Origin: Lachnospiraceae bacterium UBA7729
GTDB taxonomy: Bacteria; Bacillota; Clostridia; Lachnospirales; Lachnospiraceae
Assembly: GCA_002482005.1 (NCBI GenBank)
Contig: DLFD01000031.1
Location: 39,505 to 103,504, forward strand
Length of the DNA stretch: 64,000 nucleotides
Direction of reading: 5' to 3'
This document shows positions 9,067 through 17,492 of this stretch, piece by piece (within the stretch, counting starts at the first letter, position 1; the number at the start of each line of letters is the position of its first letter). The translations under genes and the position numbers were made by a program. The notes under the pieces were generated by a model. That model was not told the DNA's origin. It was given only the letters and a program-made list of their open reading frames with translations, and did no database searches.

Positions 9067-9098
9067 ATATTATCAAAATCATATTAGGAGATAGCAAG

Positions 9099-9491
9099 AT
9101 GAAGAATTATACGATCACCGTTAACGGTAATGTTTATGATGTCACTGTAGAGGAGAATGGCGCTTCTGCATCTGCTCCGGTTTCTGCACCCAAGGCTGCT
9201 CCGGCGCCTGTAAAGGCTGCACCGAAGGCAGCTCCGGCTGCTCCGGCGGCTCCGAAGGCTGCTTCCGCAGGCGCAGGCTCTGTCAAGGTTACAGCGTCTG
9301 TTCCTGGAAAGGTAACAAAGGTCAACGCTTCTGTCGGACAGAGCGTAAAGCCGGGTGATCCGGTCGTCACCCTGGAAGCCATGAAGATGGAGATCCCGGT
9401 CGTGGCTCCTCAGGCTGGAACAGTTGCTTCCATCGAAGTCGGCGTGGGTGATGCGGTTGAGAACGGGCAGCTTCTTGCCACCATGAACTAA
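9099..9491 (+). CDS. Biotin carboxyl carrier protein (1.3S/MmdC-like)
   Basis: Small mobile carrier (130 residues) whose biotin ferries CO2 between the carboxyltransferase and the membrane pump. The biotinylation motif EAMKMEIPV is complete, with the modified lysine between the two methionines. An N-terminal segment (NYTITVNGNVYDVTVEE) matches the assembly region of MmdC/1.3S proteins, and an Ala/Pro-rich flexible linker (residues ~25-68) joins it to the biotinyl domain. AGGAG precedes the ATG. Confidence 0.92.
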   Translation: MKNYTITVNGNVYDVTVEENGASASAPVSAPKAAPAPVKAAPKAAPAAPAAPKAASAGAGSVKVTASVPGKVTKVNASVGQSVKPGDPVVTLEAMKMEIPVVAPQAGTVASIEVGVGDAVENGQLLATMN

Positions 9492-9537
9492 GTCTGGCTG
9501 AGACAGATTTGTATCCTGAACGTTAGGAGGTTACCTG

Positions 9538-10689
9538 ATGGGTGCAACATTATCAAATCTTCTGCATCAGACTGCTTTCTTCAATCTGACGTGGGGAAAT
9601 TACGTGATGATCGCCGTGGCGCTGGTCTTTCTGTACCTGGCGATCAAGCACGACTTTGAACCGCTTCTGCTGGTACCGATCGCCTTCGGTATGCTGCTGG
9701 TCAATATCTATCCCGATGTTATCGCGGCGCCTACCGTGGACGCTCTTGGAATGGAACATGCAGGAGGGCTCTTCTATTACTTCTACAAACTGGATGAAGC
9801 ATCGATCCTTCCATCCCTGATCTTCATGGGTGTAGGAGCGATGACGGACTTTGGTCCGCTGATCGCAAATCCGATCTCATTCATCATGGGAGCTGCTGCA
9901 CAGCTTGGCATCTATATAGCTTACTTCATGGCGATCGCGCTGGGATTCAATGGAAAGGCTGCAGCGGCTATCTCCATCATCGGAGGAGCTGACGGCCCGA
10001 CATCCATCTTCCTGGCAGGAAAACTTGGACAGACGACCCTGATGGGACCAATCGCAGTTGCGGCATATTCCTATATGTCTCTGGTCCCGATCATCCAGCC
10101 TCCGGTCATGAAGATGTTCACAACGGAAAAAGACCGCAAGATCAAGATGGAACAGCTTCGTCCGGTCAGCAAGCTTGAGAAGATCCTGTTCCCGATCATC
10201 ATCACGATCGTTGTCTGCATGATTCTTCCGACGACTGCTCCGCTGGTCGGAATGCTGATGCTGGGCAACCTGTTCCGCGAGTGCGGAGTTGTCAAGCAGC
10301 TGACAGAAACAGCTTCCAATGCACTGATGTATATCGTGGTTATCCTGCTTGGAACCTCCGTTGGAGCTTCCACTTCTGCAGAAGCGTTCCTGAATGCGGA
10401 TACCCTTAAGATCGTCGTCCTTGGTCTTGTTGCATTCATCTTCGGTACCGCAGGCGGTGTATGGCTTGGCCAGCTGCTGAAAGTACTGACACATGGCAAG
10501 ATCAATCCGCTGATCGGGTCCGCGGGTGTTTCCGCTGTCCCGATGGCTGCGCGTGTTTCCCAGAAGGTTGGTTCTGAGGCTGACCCGACTAACTTCCTTC
10601 TGATGCATGCAATGGGCCCGAACGTAGCAGGCGTTATTGGTACCGCAGTCGCTGCCGGTACTTTGATGGCAATCTACGGAGTGGTCTGA
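9538..10689 (+). CDS. Na+-translocating decarboxylase beta subunit (OadB/MmdB/GcdB)
   Basis: Polytopic membrane protein that decarboxylates carboxybiotin and pumps Na+ outward. 383 residues, normal length. The conserved ion-site segments are present: GADGPTSIFLAGKL in the middle region and GTSVGASTSAEAFL further on, plus NPLIGSAGVSAVPMAAR near the C-terminus. An AGGAGG site precedes the ATG. With the biotin carrier and OadG-like protein it forms the membrane part of the complex. Confidence 0.92.
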   Translation: MGATLSNLLHQTAFFNLTWGNYVMIAVALVFLYLAIKHDFEPLLLVPIAFGMLLVNIYPDVIAAPTVDALGMEHAGGLFYYFYKLDEASILPSLIFMGVGAMTDFGPLIANPISFIMGAAAQLGIYIAYFMAIALGFNGKAAAAISIIGGADGPTSIFLAGKLGQTTLMGPIAVAAYSYMSLVPIIQPPVMKMFTTEKDRKIKMEQLRPVSKLEKILFPIIITIVVCMILPTTAPLVGMLMLGNLFRECGVVKQLTETASNALMYIVVILLGTSVGASTSAEAFLNADTLKIVVLGLVAFIFGTAGGVWLGQLLKVLTHGKINPLIGSAGVSAVPMAARVSQKVGSEADPTNFLLMHAMGPNVAGVIGTAVAAGTLMAIYGVV

Positions 10690-10771
10690 TATTCAACTTT
10701 TCCGCATCATGGGCCGGGGCAGATGCCTGAAGCTTCTGCCTCCGGCGTCATTCAATTGAAAGGATAAGGAC

Positions 10772-12199
10772 ATGGCAGATAAAACAGTAAAAAAGCCAGT
10801 TAAGATCATGGAGACTGTCCTGCGTGACGCACATCAGTCCCTGATCGCAACCCGTATGCCGACCGAGGAGATGCTCCCGATCATCGATAAGATGGACAAG
10901 GTCGGATATTATGCAGTAGAGTGCTGGGGCGGAGCTACATTTGACGCGTCTCTTCGTTTCCTTCATGAGGATCCGTGGGAGAGACTGAGAAAGCTTCGCG
11001 ATGGATTCAAGAATACCAAACTGCAGATGCTCTTCCGCGGCCAGAACATTCTTGGATACAGCCCGTATTCCGACGATGTCGTCGAGGCATTTGTTCAGAA
11101 GTCGATTGCGAATGGTATTGATATCATCCGTATTTTCGACTGCCTGAACGATCTTCGCAATCTGAAGACCGCAGTCGACGCGGCAAACAGAGAAGGCGGA
11201 CATGCACAGATCGCTCTGTCTTATACCCTTGGCGATGCTTACACCCTTGATTACTGGGTAGACATCGCAAAGAGGATCGAGGATATGGGCGCCAAGTCCA
11301 TCTGCATCAAGGATATGGCAGGCCTTCTTCTTCCGTACAGGGCAACCGAGCTTGTCGGTGCGCTGAAGGACGCTGTCGATATTCCGATCCAGCTGCACAC
11401 CCATTACACCTCCGGCGAAGGTTCCATGACCTATATGAAGGCTGTCGAGGCTGGTGTTGATATCATTGATACCGCAATGTCTCCGTTCGCACTGGGCACT
11501 TCCCAGCCGGCAACCGAGGTTATGGTCGAGGCATTCAAGGGAACTCCGTATGATACCGGACTGAATATGGATCTGCTCTGTGAGATCGCTGATTACTTCA
11601 GACCGTATCGTGAGGAATGCCTGAAGGACGGCCTGATGAACCCGAAGAACCTTGGCGTCAACATCAAGACCCTTCAGTATCAGGTACCGGGCGGAATGCT
11701 CAGCAACCTTACTTCCCAGCTGGCAAAGATGGGACAGGAAGACAAGTTCTATCAGGTTCTGGAAGAAGTGCCGAGAGTCAGAAAAGATTTCGGCGAACCG
11801 CCGCTGGTTACCCCGTCCTCTCAGATCGTCGGAACCCAGGCAGTTATGAACGTTATCTCCGTCTCCAATGGCGGACAGCGTTATGACATGGTTCCGCAGC
11901 AGTCCAAGGACCTTCTGTCCGGAAAGTACGGCAAGACCGTAAAGCCGTTCAACAAGGAAGTCCAGAAGAAGTGCATCGGAGATGCAAAGGTCATCGATTA
12001 TCGTCCGGCGGATGATCTCGAGCCGTCTCTCCCGAAGTTCGAGAAGGAGTGCGCACAGTGGAAGCAGCAGGATGAGGATGTCCTCACCTATGCACTGTTC
12101 CCGCAGGTTGCAGTTGACTTCTTCAAATATCGCCAGGCTCAGCAGACTGGCGTAGACCCGAAGGCAGGGGACAAGGAAGCGAAAGCATATCCTGTATAA
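10772..12199 (+). CDS. Pyruvate/oxaloacetate carboxyltransferase (5S/OadA-like, no biotin domain)
   Basis: TIM-barrel carboxyltransferase that moves CO2 between oxaloacetate/pyruvate and carrier biotin. The 475-residue protein has ETVLRDAHQSLIATRM, ECWGGATFDASLRFL, LFRGQN, the carbamylated-lysine region CIKDMAGLL and the metal pair in LHTHYTSG (usually HTHDTSG; the D is Y here). The C-terminal PYC_OADA helical part is present (VPGGMLSNL), but no biotinyl domain, so it must use the carrier encoded upstream. Having both this and a 12S-like subunit with one carrier resembles transcarboxylase joined to a Na+ pump. Confidence 0.9.
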   Translation: MADKTVKKPVKIMETVLRDAHQSLIATRMPTEEMLPIIDKMDKVGYYAVECWGGATFDASLRFLHEDPWERLRKLRDGFKNTKLQMLFRGQNILGYSPYSDDVVEAFVQKSIANGIDIIRIFDCLNDLRNLKTAVDAANREGGHAQIALSYTLGDAYTLDYWVDIAKRIEDMGAKSICIKDMAGLLLPYRATELVGALKDAVDIPIQLHTHYTSGEGSMTYMKAVEAGVDIIDTAMSPFALGTSQPATEVMVEAFKGTPYDTGLNMDLLCEIADYFRPYREECLKDGLMNPKNLGVNIKTLQYQVPGGMLSNLTSQLAKMGQEDKFYQVLEEVPRVRKDFGEPPLVTPSSQIVGTQAVMNVISVSNGGQRYDMVPQQSKDLLSGKYGKTVKPFNKEVQKKCIGDAKVIDYRPADDLEPSLPKFEKECAQWKQQDEDVLTYALFPQVAVDFFKYRQAQQTGVDPKAGDKEAKAYPV

Positions 12200-12221
12200 A
12201 TAAGATCCCAGTCGAGGAAAA

Positions 12222-12260
12222 GGCCCGGGCGGCGTGCTTGCACGCCGGCCCGGGCCTTTT
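12222..12260 (+). terminator. Strong terminator of the decarboxylase operon
   Basis: A 16-bp stem (GGCCCGGGC then GGCGTGC, with one bulged G on the return side) and a TT loop, followed by a run of five T. It begins 22 bases after the stop codon. Confidence 0.92.
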
Positions 12261-12432
12261 TCAGCGACGTCAAAACACATGAGCAGAAAAGCTATGCGAG
12301 GTACGAGCATAGCGATCTGCGAATGTGTTTTATCAGCGCGAGAGTGCGGAGCACGTAGCGCTGCGTGGGGATCTTATAAGCAGAGGTAAGAAAGCGGCGT
12401 GCTTGCACGCCGGCCCGGGCCTTTTTCAGCGA
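12229..12432 (+). repeat. Direct repeat of terminator half (2 x 39 bp)
   Basis: Positions 12229-12267 and 12394-12432 are identical over 39 bases. They contain the inner hairpin GGCGTGC-TT-GCACGCC, the GGCCCGGGCC return arm, the T run and CAGCGA. The second copy lacks the outer left arm, so it keeps only the small hairpin before its T run. A further 13-base piece, GCGAATGTGTTTT, occurs at 12319-12331 and again at 12429-12441. The rest of 12200-12541 holds no credible gene. Confidence 0.75.
12272..12331. repeat. Nested inverted repeat in the intergenic patch
   Basis: Outer arms AAAACACAT (12272-12280) and ATGTGTTTT (12323-12331); inner arms GCTATGC (12291-12297) and GCATAGC (12307-12313). It could form a cruciform or RNA hairpin. 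It looks like a degenerate small intergenic repeat element and not a gene. Confidence 0.55.
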
Positions 12433-12445
12433 ATGTGTTTTTGGC

Positions 12446-12474
12446 TTGCGCGCTTCGGAGGTTTTCCTTATAAT
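12446..12474 (+). promoter_or_regulatory. Likely promoter of the acyltransferase operon
   Basis: TATAAT at 12469-12474 is perfect; the spaced hexamer TTGCGC lies 17 bases upstream (3 of 6 to consensus). It is placed 67 bases before the acyltransferase start, after the second terminator copy. Confidence 0.5.
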
Positions 12475-12541
12475 AGCCATTATGATACGCGCATCATGTC
12501 CATAAGAGACATGGAGTACCGCGCGGTGATCGGAGAATAAG

Positions 12542-14053
12542 ATGGCAAAGCAGCGTTTCAGAGAGATTGATATTGCAAAGGGAATCGGCATTATCCTTGT
12601 GATCCTTGGCCATTCACTCAAGCAGACGGAAGTGAGTACGAAGTGGACCAGGATCCTGATCACGCTGATCTACAGTTTCCATATGCCGCTTTTTTTTGTG
12701 CTCTCCGGATTTGTGGCTGTGAAGATCCTGGATATGGCGGATATGAAGGAGAGACTTCTCTATACCCGAGGGAGGGCAGAGAGACTTCTGGTCCCGTATT
12801 TCGTCATCGGACTGATCTATATACCCGTAAAGCTGAAACTGAGTGCGTATGCGGTCAAGCCTTTTCAGCTTTCAGACAGCTTCAGGATCCTGATCGGACA
12901 GAACCCGAACACATCTCTTTGGTTTCTTTATGTACTTTTCATCGTATCTGCGATCTGTGCGCTGTTTGTTCACAGAGGGGACTTCCGCTCTGTTCTCTAT
13001 GGAGCAGGTGCACTCTGCATCGCGTCCTGGTGGGTCAATATCTCTGTCAACACTCCTAAATATCTTTTCTTCTTTCTGGCTGGTATATGGCTGAGGCTCA
13101 AGATGGAGGATGCGCATAAGGAAGGGCAGAAGTACCTGTTTGAGGGACAGGGGATACTCGCTGTGTTTGTTCTGATCGTCTTTCTTATGCTGAACCGGGT
13201 CTACTTCAGGACCGGAGTGAATGTCCTGAGGCTTGGTGCAAGTATATGCGGGATCTATCTGACTTTATGGTTTTCAGAGACACTTGTAAGGCGCATCCCG
13301 GAAGGTAAGTTTACTCTGGTACTTGAGAAACTTGGGCGGTACTGCATGGATATCTACATTCTGCATGAGCCGGTCATGACAGCTGCGAAACTGGTGTTTT
13401 ACAGTTATCTTGGGCTTGGTCCGTCTGTGAGCACGCTGCTGATCTTCGTGTGTGCTCTGCTTATTCCGGTTCCGCTATCAGCAGTGCTGATAAGAAGGAT
13501 CCCAGTCCTGCGCTTCCTGCTGTTCGGAGAAAGAAAAGGCAGAGAGCAGACTGCAGCTGGATCAATATTCGGCGGAAAGCCCTTTATGACGGAAGCACAG
13601 AGTTCGAAGAAAAAGATCACTTATATCACGATGATCTGCTGTATCGTGACCGGAGTCTGTGCTGCATTCCTGCTGGTACGTTCCCTGCGGCCAAGTGCAG
13701 GAAAGCCATATGAGAAACTGAGTGCGGAAGAAGCAGCCGAATACATGAGCTATGAGGAGAACTCACTGATCCTGGATGTCAGGGATGAGGAAAGTTTCAG
13801 AGAAGGTCATCTTCCTGAGGCAGTCAATATTCCATATGAGAAACTGGTCCATGCTGCGGGAAAGATTCTGCCTGACTTGGGACAGACGATCTATGTCTAC
13901 GGAGAATCGGAAGAAGAAAGCTGCGCCGCTGCTCAGAAACTGAGTGATATGGGGTATGCCGGGATCGCCGAGATCGGAAGCTATTCAGAATGTGCCCGGA
14001 TCTTTACAGGCAGAGAAACAGAAGGAATGATGGCTGCCAGGATCGAAGAGTGA
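12542..14053 (+). CDS. Membrane acyltransferase-3 protein fused to a degenerate rhodanese domain
   Basis: The first ~330 residues are an acyltransferase-3 (OafA/NodX-type) membrane protein: FREIDIAKGIGIILVILGHS, YSFHMPLFFVLSGF (the F-H-M-P-L-F core) and about ten hydrophobic helices. Such proteins O-acylate surface sugars. After a cytoplasmic linker and one more helix (ITMICCIVTGVCAAFLLV, ~361-378) comes a rhodanese-like fold (SLILDVRDEESFREGHLPEAVNIP). Its active-site loop reads YVYGESEEES, where active rhodaneses have a cysteine after the tyrosine, so sulfur transfer is unlikely. It heads a four-gene run to 19172. Confidence 0.82.
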   Translation: MAKQRFREIDIAKGIGIILVILGHSLKQTEVSTKWTRILITLIYSFHMPLFFVLSGFVAVKILDMADMKERLLYTRGRAERLLVPYFVIGLIYIPVKLKLSAYAVKPFQLSDSFRILIGQNPNTSLWFLYVLFIVSAICALFVHRGDFRSVLYGAGALCIASWWVNISVNTPKYLFFFLAGIWLRLKMEDAHKEGQKYLFEGQGILAVFVLIVFLMLNRVYFRTGVNVLRLGASICGIYLTLWFSETLVRRIPEGKFTLVLEKLGRYCMDIYILHEPVMTAAKLVFYSYLGLGPSVSTLLIFVCALLIPVPLSAVLIRRIPVLRFLLFGERKGREQTAAGSIFGGKPFMTEAQSSKKKITYITMICCIVTGVCAAFLLVRSLRPSAGKPYEKLSAEEAAEYMSYEENSLILDVRDEESFREGHLPEAVNIPYEKLVHAAGKILPDLGQTIYVYGESEEESCAAAQKLSDMGYAGIAEIGSYSECARIFTGRETEGMMAARIEE

Positions 14054-14086
14054 AAGGCTATCGGCATGTCGGAGTAATGCCTGAAG

Positions 14087-15772
14087 GTGTGTGCGATGAA
14101 CAGAATCATGTCATTCGGAAAAAAATATAAAGACAGATTATGGTTTGCAGTGCTGATCAATGCCGTCTTTCTTGGCCTGATCCTCCTGGCTGCACGACCG
14201 GAATTCGAGACTGAGGATGATGAAGCGCTTCTTACTCTGTTTTCCGGAGCCTTCGGCACGGCAGATGCATATTCCGGCAGGGCGGGCTTCCTTTTCGGTG
14301 TCCTGATCACATCGCTTTATAGAATATCAGGCAGTGTATGCTGGTATACATTCATTCTTTATCTGTTTCTATTCCTGGGGCTGACCGGTGTCGTCTTTGT
14401 TATCCTGAAGCGGTTTTCCGGATGGCCGGCTATGGTTCTGGTCTTTGCAGTTCTCTCTTTTTTCGGGGCGGAAGGGTATTTCAGCGTCTGCTATATCCGC
14501 ACGTCTGCATGCGTGACTGCATGCGGCAGCCTGCTTGTCTTTGATTCCGCTGTAACGGAGAGGCTGGCGATCAGAGAAAACATTGCTGGCTTTCTTTTGA
14601 TCCTTTCGGGGTTTGCCATCATGCCGAAGGAAAGTACTATGGTGCTCGTCTGCGTGCTGCCTGGCTGTCTTTTCCTGCTGCTTACGGCTTTGACGAAAAA
14701 GAATGGACCTGTTCATCGCGGCGTTCTCCGGTGTCTCATTGGATTTGCTCCTGCGCTCATGATCGTGATCGTGCTGACCTTCCTGGAACATGCCGCATCC
14801 GGAAGTACACCGGAGCGCAGAGATCTTGCGGAATTTACAGAGTTTCGCGGCATACTGGACCAGAGAGGTTTTCCTGATTACGCAAAGTATCAGGATACTT
14901 ATGAAAGTCTTGGAATCAGCCGAAGCGAATGGAGTCTCTATGCGGATGAGAGAGTTCACGATCCGGAAAAGCTCTCTCCTGAGAGCCTGAAGACGATCAT
15001 CGGGCTTCAGACTGAAAAGCCGTATTCAAGAGAGGCAGTGAAGGCTTTTCTGAAACAGCATCCGGAGAAAAAGTGCGGCAGCCTTGCATTTCTTATATGG
15101 GTCTTTCTGACGGTAGTCGTCCTGCTTTATGATAAGCCTTGCTGGCCGGTATATGCGGCGGATATTCTGCAGCTCCTTGTGATCATTCCTGCAGAACTTT
15201 ATCTCGGCTGGGCCGGCGTTTTTGAGGATTCCTTTGTTCAGGTCGGGATATGGTCCGGATTCTCTGCAGTGCAGATCCTGATGCTCGATGAGAAGCGTTT
15301 CCAGCCGGACCGCAGACTTGTTTTTCTGCTCATGGCGGCGATGCTGATCTTTGGTCAGAAATCGTGGAGAGGGCATTACCGCAGGCTTACATCAGAGATC
15401 GATTCGAAGCTGGCCAGCGAAAGGGATAGCCTTGCAAGCCTATCGGAAGACAAAAGCGACCTGTTTATCTGTACAGCTTTCGAAAACCCGATATCGGAAG
15501 CCTTCCGGCCTTTTGATCGGATTTCCAAGGGGGATTTCTCTAATATCCTTCCGCTCGGAGGATGGCTTGCAGTGAGCGGCCCTGTGAAGCAGGCCTATGC
15601 AGCTGCAGGCATCTCTGACCCGTGCAGGGATTCCATGAACAATGAGAAAGTGCTTATCCTTTCATCGGATATCAGAAACCTTCGGGCATACCTGAAAGAA
15701 CAGTATTCCGCGGACTGCACTGAGGAGAGGAAACTCGGCGGAAAGAAGAAACTGTATTCCGTTCATCAGTGA
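14087..15772 (+). CDS. Polytopic membrane protein, GT-C-like, tandem paralogue 1
   Basis: Not recognised at family level. The 561-residue protein has a short basic N-terminus, a first helix (LWFAVLINAVFLGLILLA), then an acidic loop ETEDDEALL, about nine more helices and a soluble C-terminal ~120 residues. A double-acid motif in the first outer loop is typical of GT-C glycosyltransferases that use lipid-linked sugars, so a transferase role is plausible but inferred. It is the most divergent of three adjacent homologues; the shared C-terminal block is PFDRISKGDFSNILPLGGW. The next gene begins 16 bases later. Confidence 0.6.
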   Translation: MCAMNRIMSFGKKYKDRLWFAVLINAVFLGLILLAARPEFETEDDEALLTLFSGAFGTADAYSGRAGFLFGVLITSLYRISGSVCWYTFILYLFLFLGLTGVVFVILKRFSGWPAMVLVFAVLSFFGAEGYFSVCYIRTSACVTACGSLLVFDSAVTERLAIRENIAGFLLILSGFAIMPKESTMVLVCVLPGCLFLLLTALTKKNGPVHRGVLRCLIGFAPALMIVIVLTFLEHAASGSTPERRDLAEFTEFRGILDQRGFPDYAKYQDTYESLGISRSEWSLYADERVHDPEKLSPESLKTIIGLQTEKPYSREAVKAFLKQHPEKKCGSLAFLIWVFLTVVVLLYDKPCWPVYAADILQLLVIIPAELYLGWAGVFEDSFVQVGIWSGFSAVQILMLDEKRFQPDRRLVFLLMAAMLIFGQKSWRGHYRRLTSEIDSKLASERDSLASLSEDKSDLFICTAFENPISEAFRPFDRISKGDFSNILPLGGWLAVSGPVKQAYAAAGISDPCRDSMNNEKVLILSSDIRNLRAYLKEQYSADCTEERKLGGKKKLYSVHQ

Positions 15773-15788
15773 TGAGAGGGAGTCGGAG

Positions 15789-17477
15789 ATGAAGTTTTTC
15801 AATCTTGCAGTGAGATTTGCGGGAAAAAACAGAAGAAAACTGTGGTTCTCTATCCTGATCAATGCGGTATTTCTCTGTGTCCTGCTGCTTGTCGAATGTC
15901 CTTATTATGAGACCAATGATGATATTACCCTGCAGAATCTGGTAAATCTTTCCAGAGATGTACAGGATGCATGGACACAGACGTCCTTTCTGTTCGGACT
16001 GGTCCTTACCTTGCTATACAGGATCACCCAGCAGCTGCCATGGTATATCATGGTGCTGTATGGGGTGATGTTTGTATCCCTAACCGCTGTAACATACATT
16101 GCTCTGAATTTTCCGGATGGCTGGCTGGGCGGAATGATCGCGGCGATCCTTCTGATCTTCTACGGCTATCAGGGATATGTGGTCGTTAATTTCACCAGGG
16201 TGGCAGGCTGTGCCGGGGCTGCCGGCGCACTTCTGGTCGTCCGGGGAATGAGGAAGGAAGAGAAGAGGTACCTGTACATCCTGATCGGAAGCCTCCTGGC
16301 TTTTGCCGGTTTCAGCATCCGTTCTTCGGAGGCTCTGGCAGCTTTTGGCTGCGTATCGCCTGCAGGCATCTGCCTTCTGCTCCGACTGAATGAGGAGGAA
16401 GGGAAGGGGAGAAGAGGAAAAGTCTTTCTTCGCTATATCCTGTGTCTGGTCCCGGTCATGGCACTTTTTGCCGGCGGTCAGGCTGCAACTGTCTATGCGA
16501 GGATAGAGAGTCCGGTCCGGGAAGCTTACAGCAATTACAGCAAAGCCAGGATCGCCGTGATGGATCACGGATTTCCATCCTATGCTGCCAATAAGGAAGC
16601 TTTTGAAGAACTCGACATCAACAGGAATGCCTATCAGCTGTACAAGCACTGGGATTTTTACGACCCGGAAAAGGTTCCTGTCGAAACGATGGAGCGGATC
16701 GCGGAGATGCAGCCGGAATACCGGTTCACGCTTGAGACGGTAAAGGCATTCTTTGAAAAATATCCGGAAAAAACATTTTTCAATCCGATGTTCCTGATCT
16801 ATCTGATCGTGCTTGCCGCAGCAGTGATCTTCGGAAGAAGGGACAGGAGCAGCAATCTTACGGTCCTGTATCAGGCTGCCTTTATGTGCGGGGTATACCT
16901 GTATCTGTTCTATATCAGAAGATATGGGGTCCCGAGAGTAGAGTCTGCACTTTGGCTGGGAGCTTCCCTGGGACTGTTCCCGATCCTTGAGAAAAGCAGA
17001 TCCCGGATCAGCAGAAGAGGAGCTGCGGTCGCTGTGCTCTTTGCACTGGTCTTTGCACAGAATGATTACAGCAGCGATTACCGGTCGCTGTCGGAGCTTT
17101 CCAGAAGCAGACGTGTCAACTTTCAGAATTACGTCAGTATGCTTTCTGCCGATCAGGAACATCTGTACATATTCCAGACGAACCGTTTCTTCCCGGACCA
17201 GGCTTATGGTCCATTCGACCGGGTGCCGGCCGGCTCTCTCAACAATCTGGTCCCGCTGGGGGGATGGACGACGATGAGCGCTCCGTATCTCTACTCTTTT
17301 GAATCGTATGGGGTCAGGAATCCGTTCCGGGATATGATCGGGAATGAGAAAGTCAGGCTGGTCACGGATGATCCTGACGGGATCGTAAGATACCTGCAGG
17401 ATTACTATGATGCCTCCTGCCATGCGAAACAGATCGATACGATCGGAAACAATAACATCTATATCATAGAGAAGTGA
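15789..17477 (+). CDS. Polytopic membrane protein, GT-C-like, tandem paralogue 2
   Basis: 562 residues with the same plan as its neighbours: RRKLWFSILINAVFLCVLLL helix, then ETNDDITLQNL in the first outer loop, many helices, and a C-terminal domain with YGPFDRVPAGSLNNLVPLGGW and YGVRNPFRDMIG. It closely resembles the following gene, notably in the NREAYEKL/NKEAFEEL stretch and the C-terminus, indicating local duplication. GGGAGT upstream gives a modest ribosome site. A glycan-transfer role is inferred from the GT-C-like acidic loop and the surroundings. Confidence 0.6.
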   Translation: MKFFNLAVRFAGKNRRKLWFSILINAVFLCVLLLVECPYYETNDDITLQNLVNLSRDVQDAWTQTSFLFGLVLTLLYRITQQLPWYIMVLYGVMFVSLTAVTYIALNFPDGWLGGMIAAILLIFYGYQGYVVVNFTRVAGCAGAAGALLVVRGMRKEEKRYLYILIGSLLAFAGFSIRSSEALAAFGCVSPAGICLLLRLNEEEGKGRRGKVFLRYILCLVPVMALFAGGQAATVYARIESPVREAYSNYSKARIAVMDHGFPSYAANKEAFEELDINRNAYQLYKHWDFYDPEKVPVETMERIAEMQPEYRFTLETVKAFFEKYPEKTFFNPMFLIYLIVLAAAVIFGRRDRSSNLTVLYQAAFMCGVYLYLFYIRRYGVPRVESALWLGASLGLFPILEKSRSRISRRGAAVAVLFALVFAQNDYSSDYRSLSELSRSRRVNFQNYVSMLSADQEHLYIFQTNRFFPDQAYGPFDRVPAGSLNNLVPLGGWTTMSAPYLYSFESYGVRNPFRDMIGNEKVRLVTDDPDGIVRYLQDYYDASCHAKQIDTIGNNNIYIIEK

Positions 17478-17492
17478 GGGAGGAACCGTTTC

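Noticed and set aside
10748..12310. A 520-codon minus-strand frame
   Set aside because: Antisense to the 5S-like carboxyltransferase and running through its terminator; no family features.
12325..12540. A 71-codon frame before the acyltransferase
   Set aside because: It reads through the repeated terminator module and the promoter; no ribosome site or homology.
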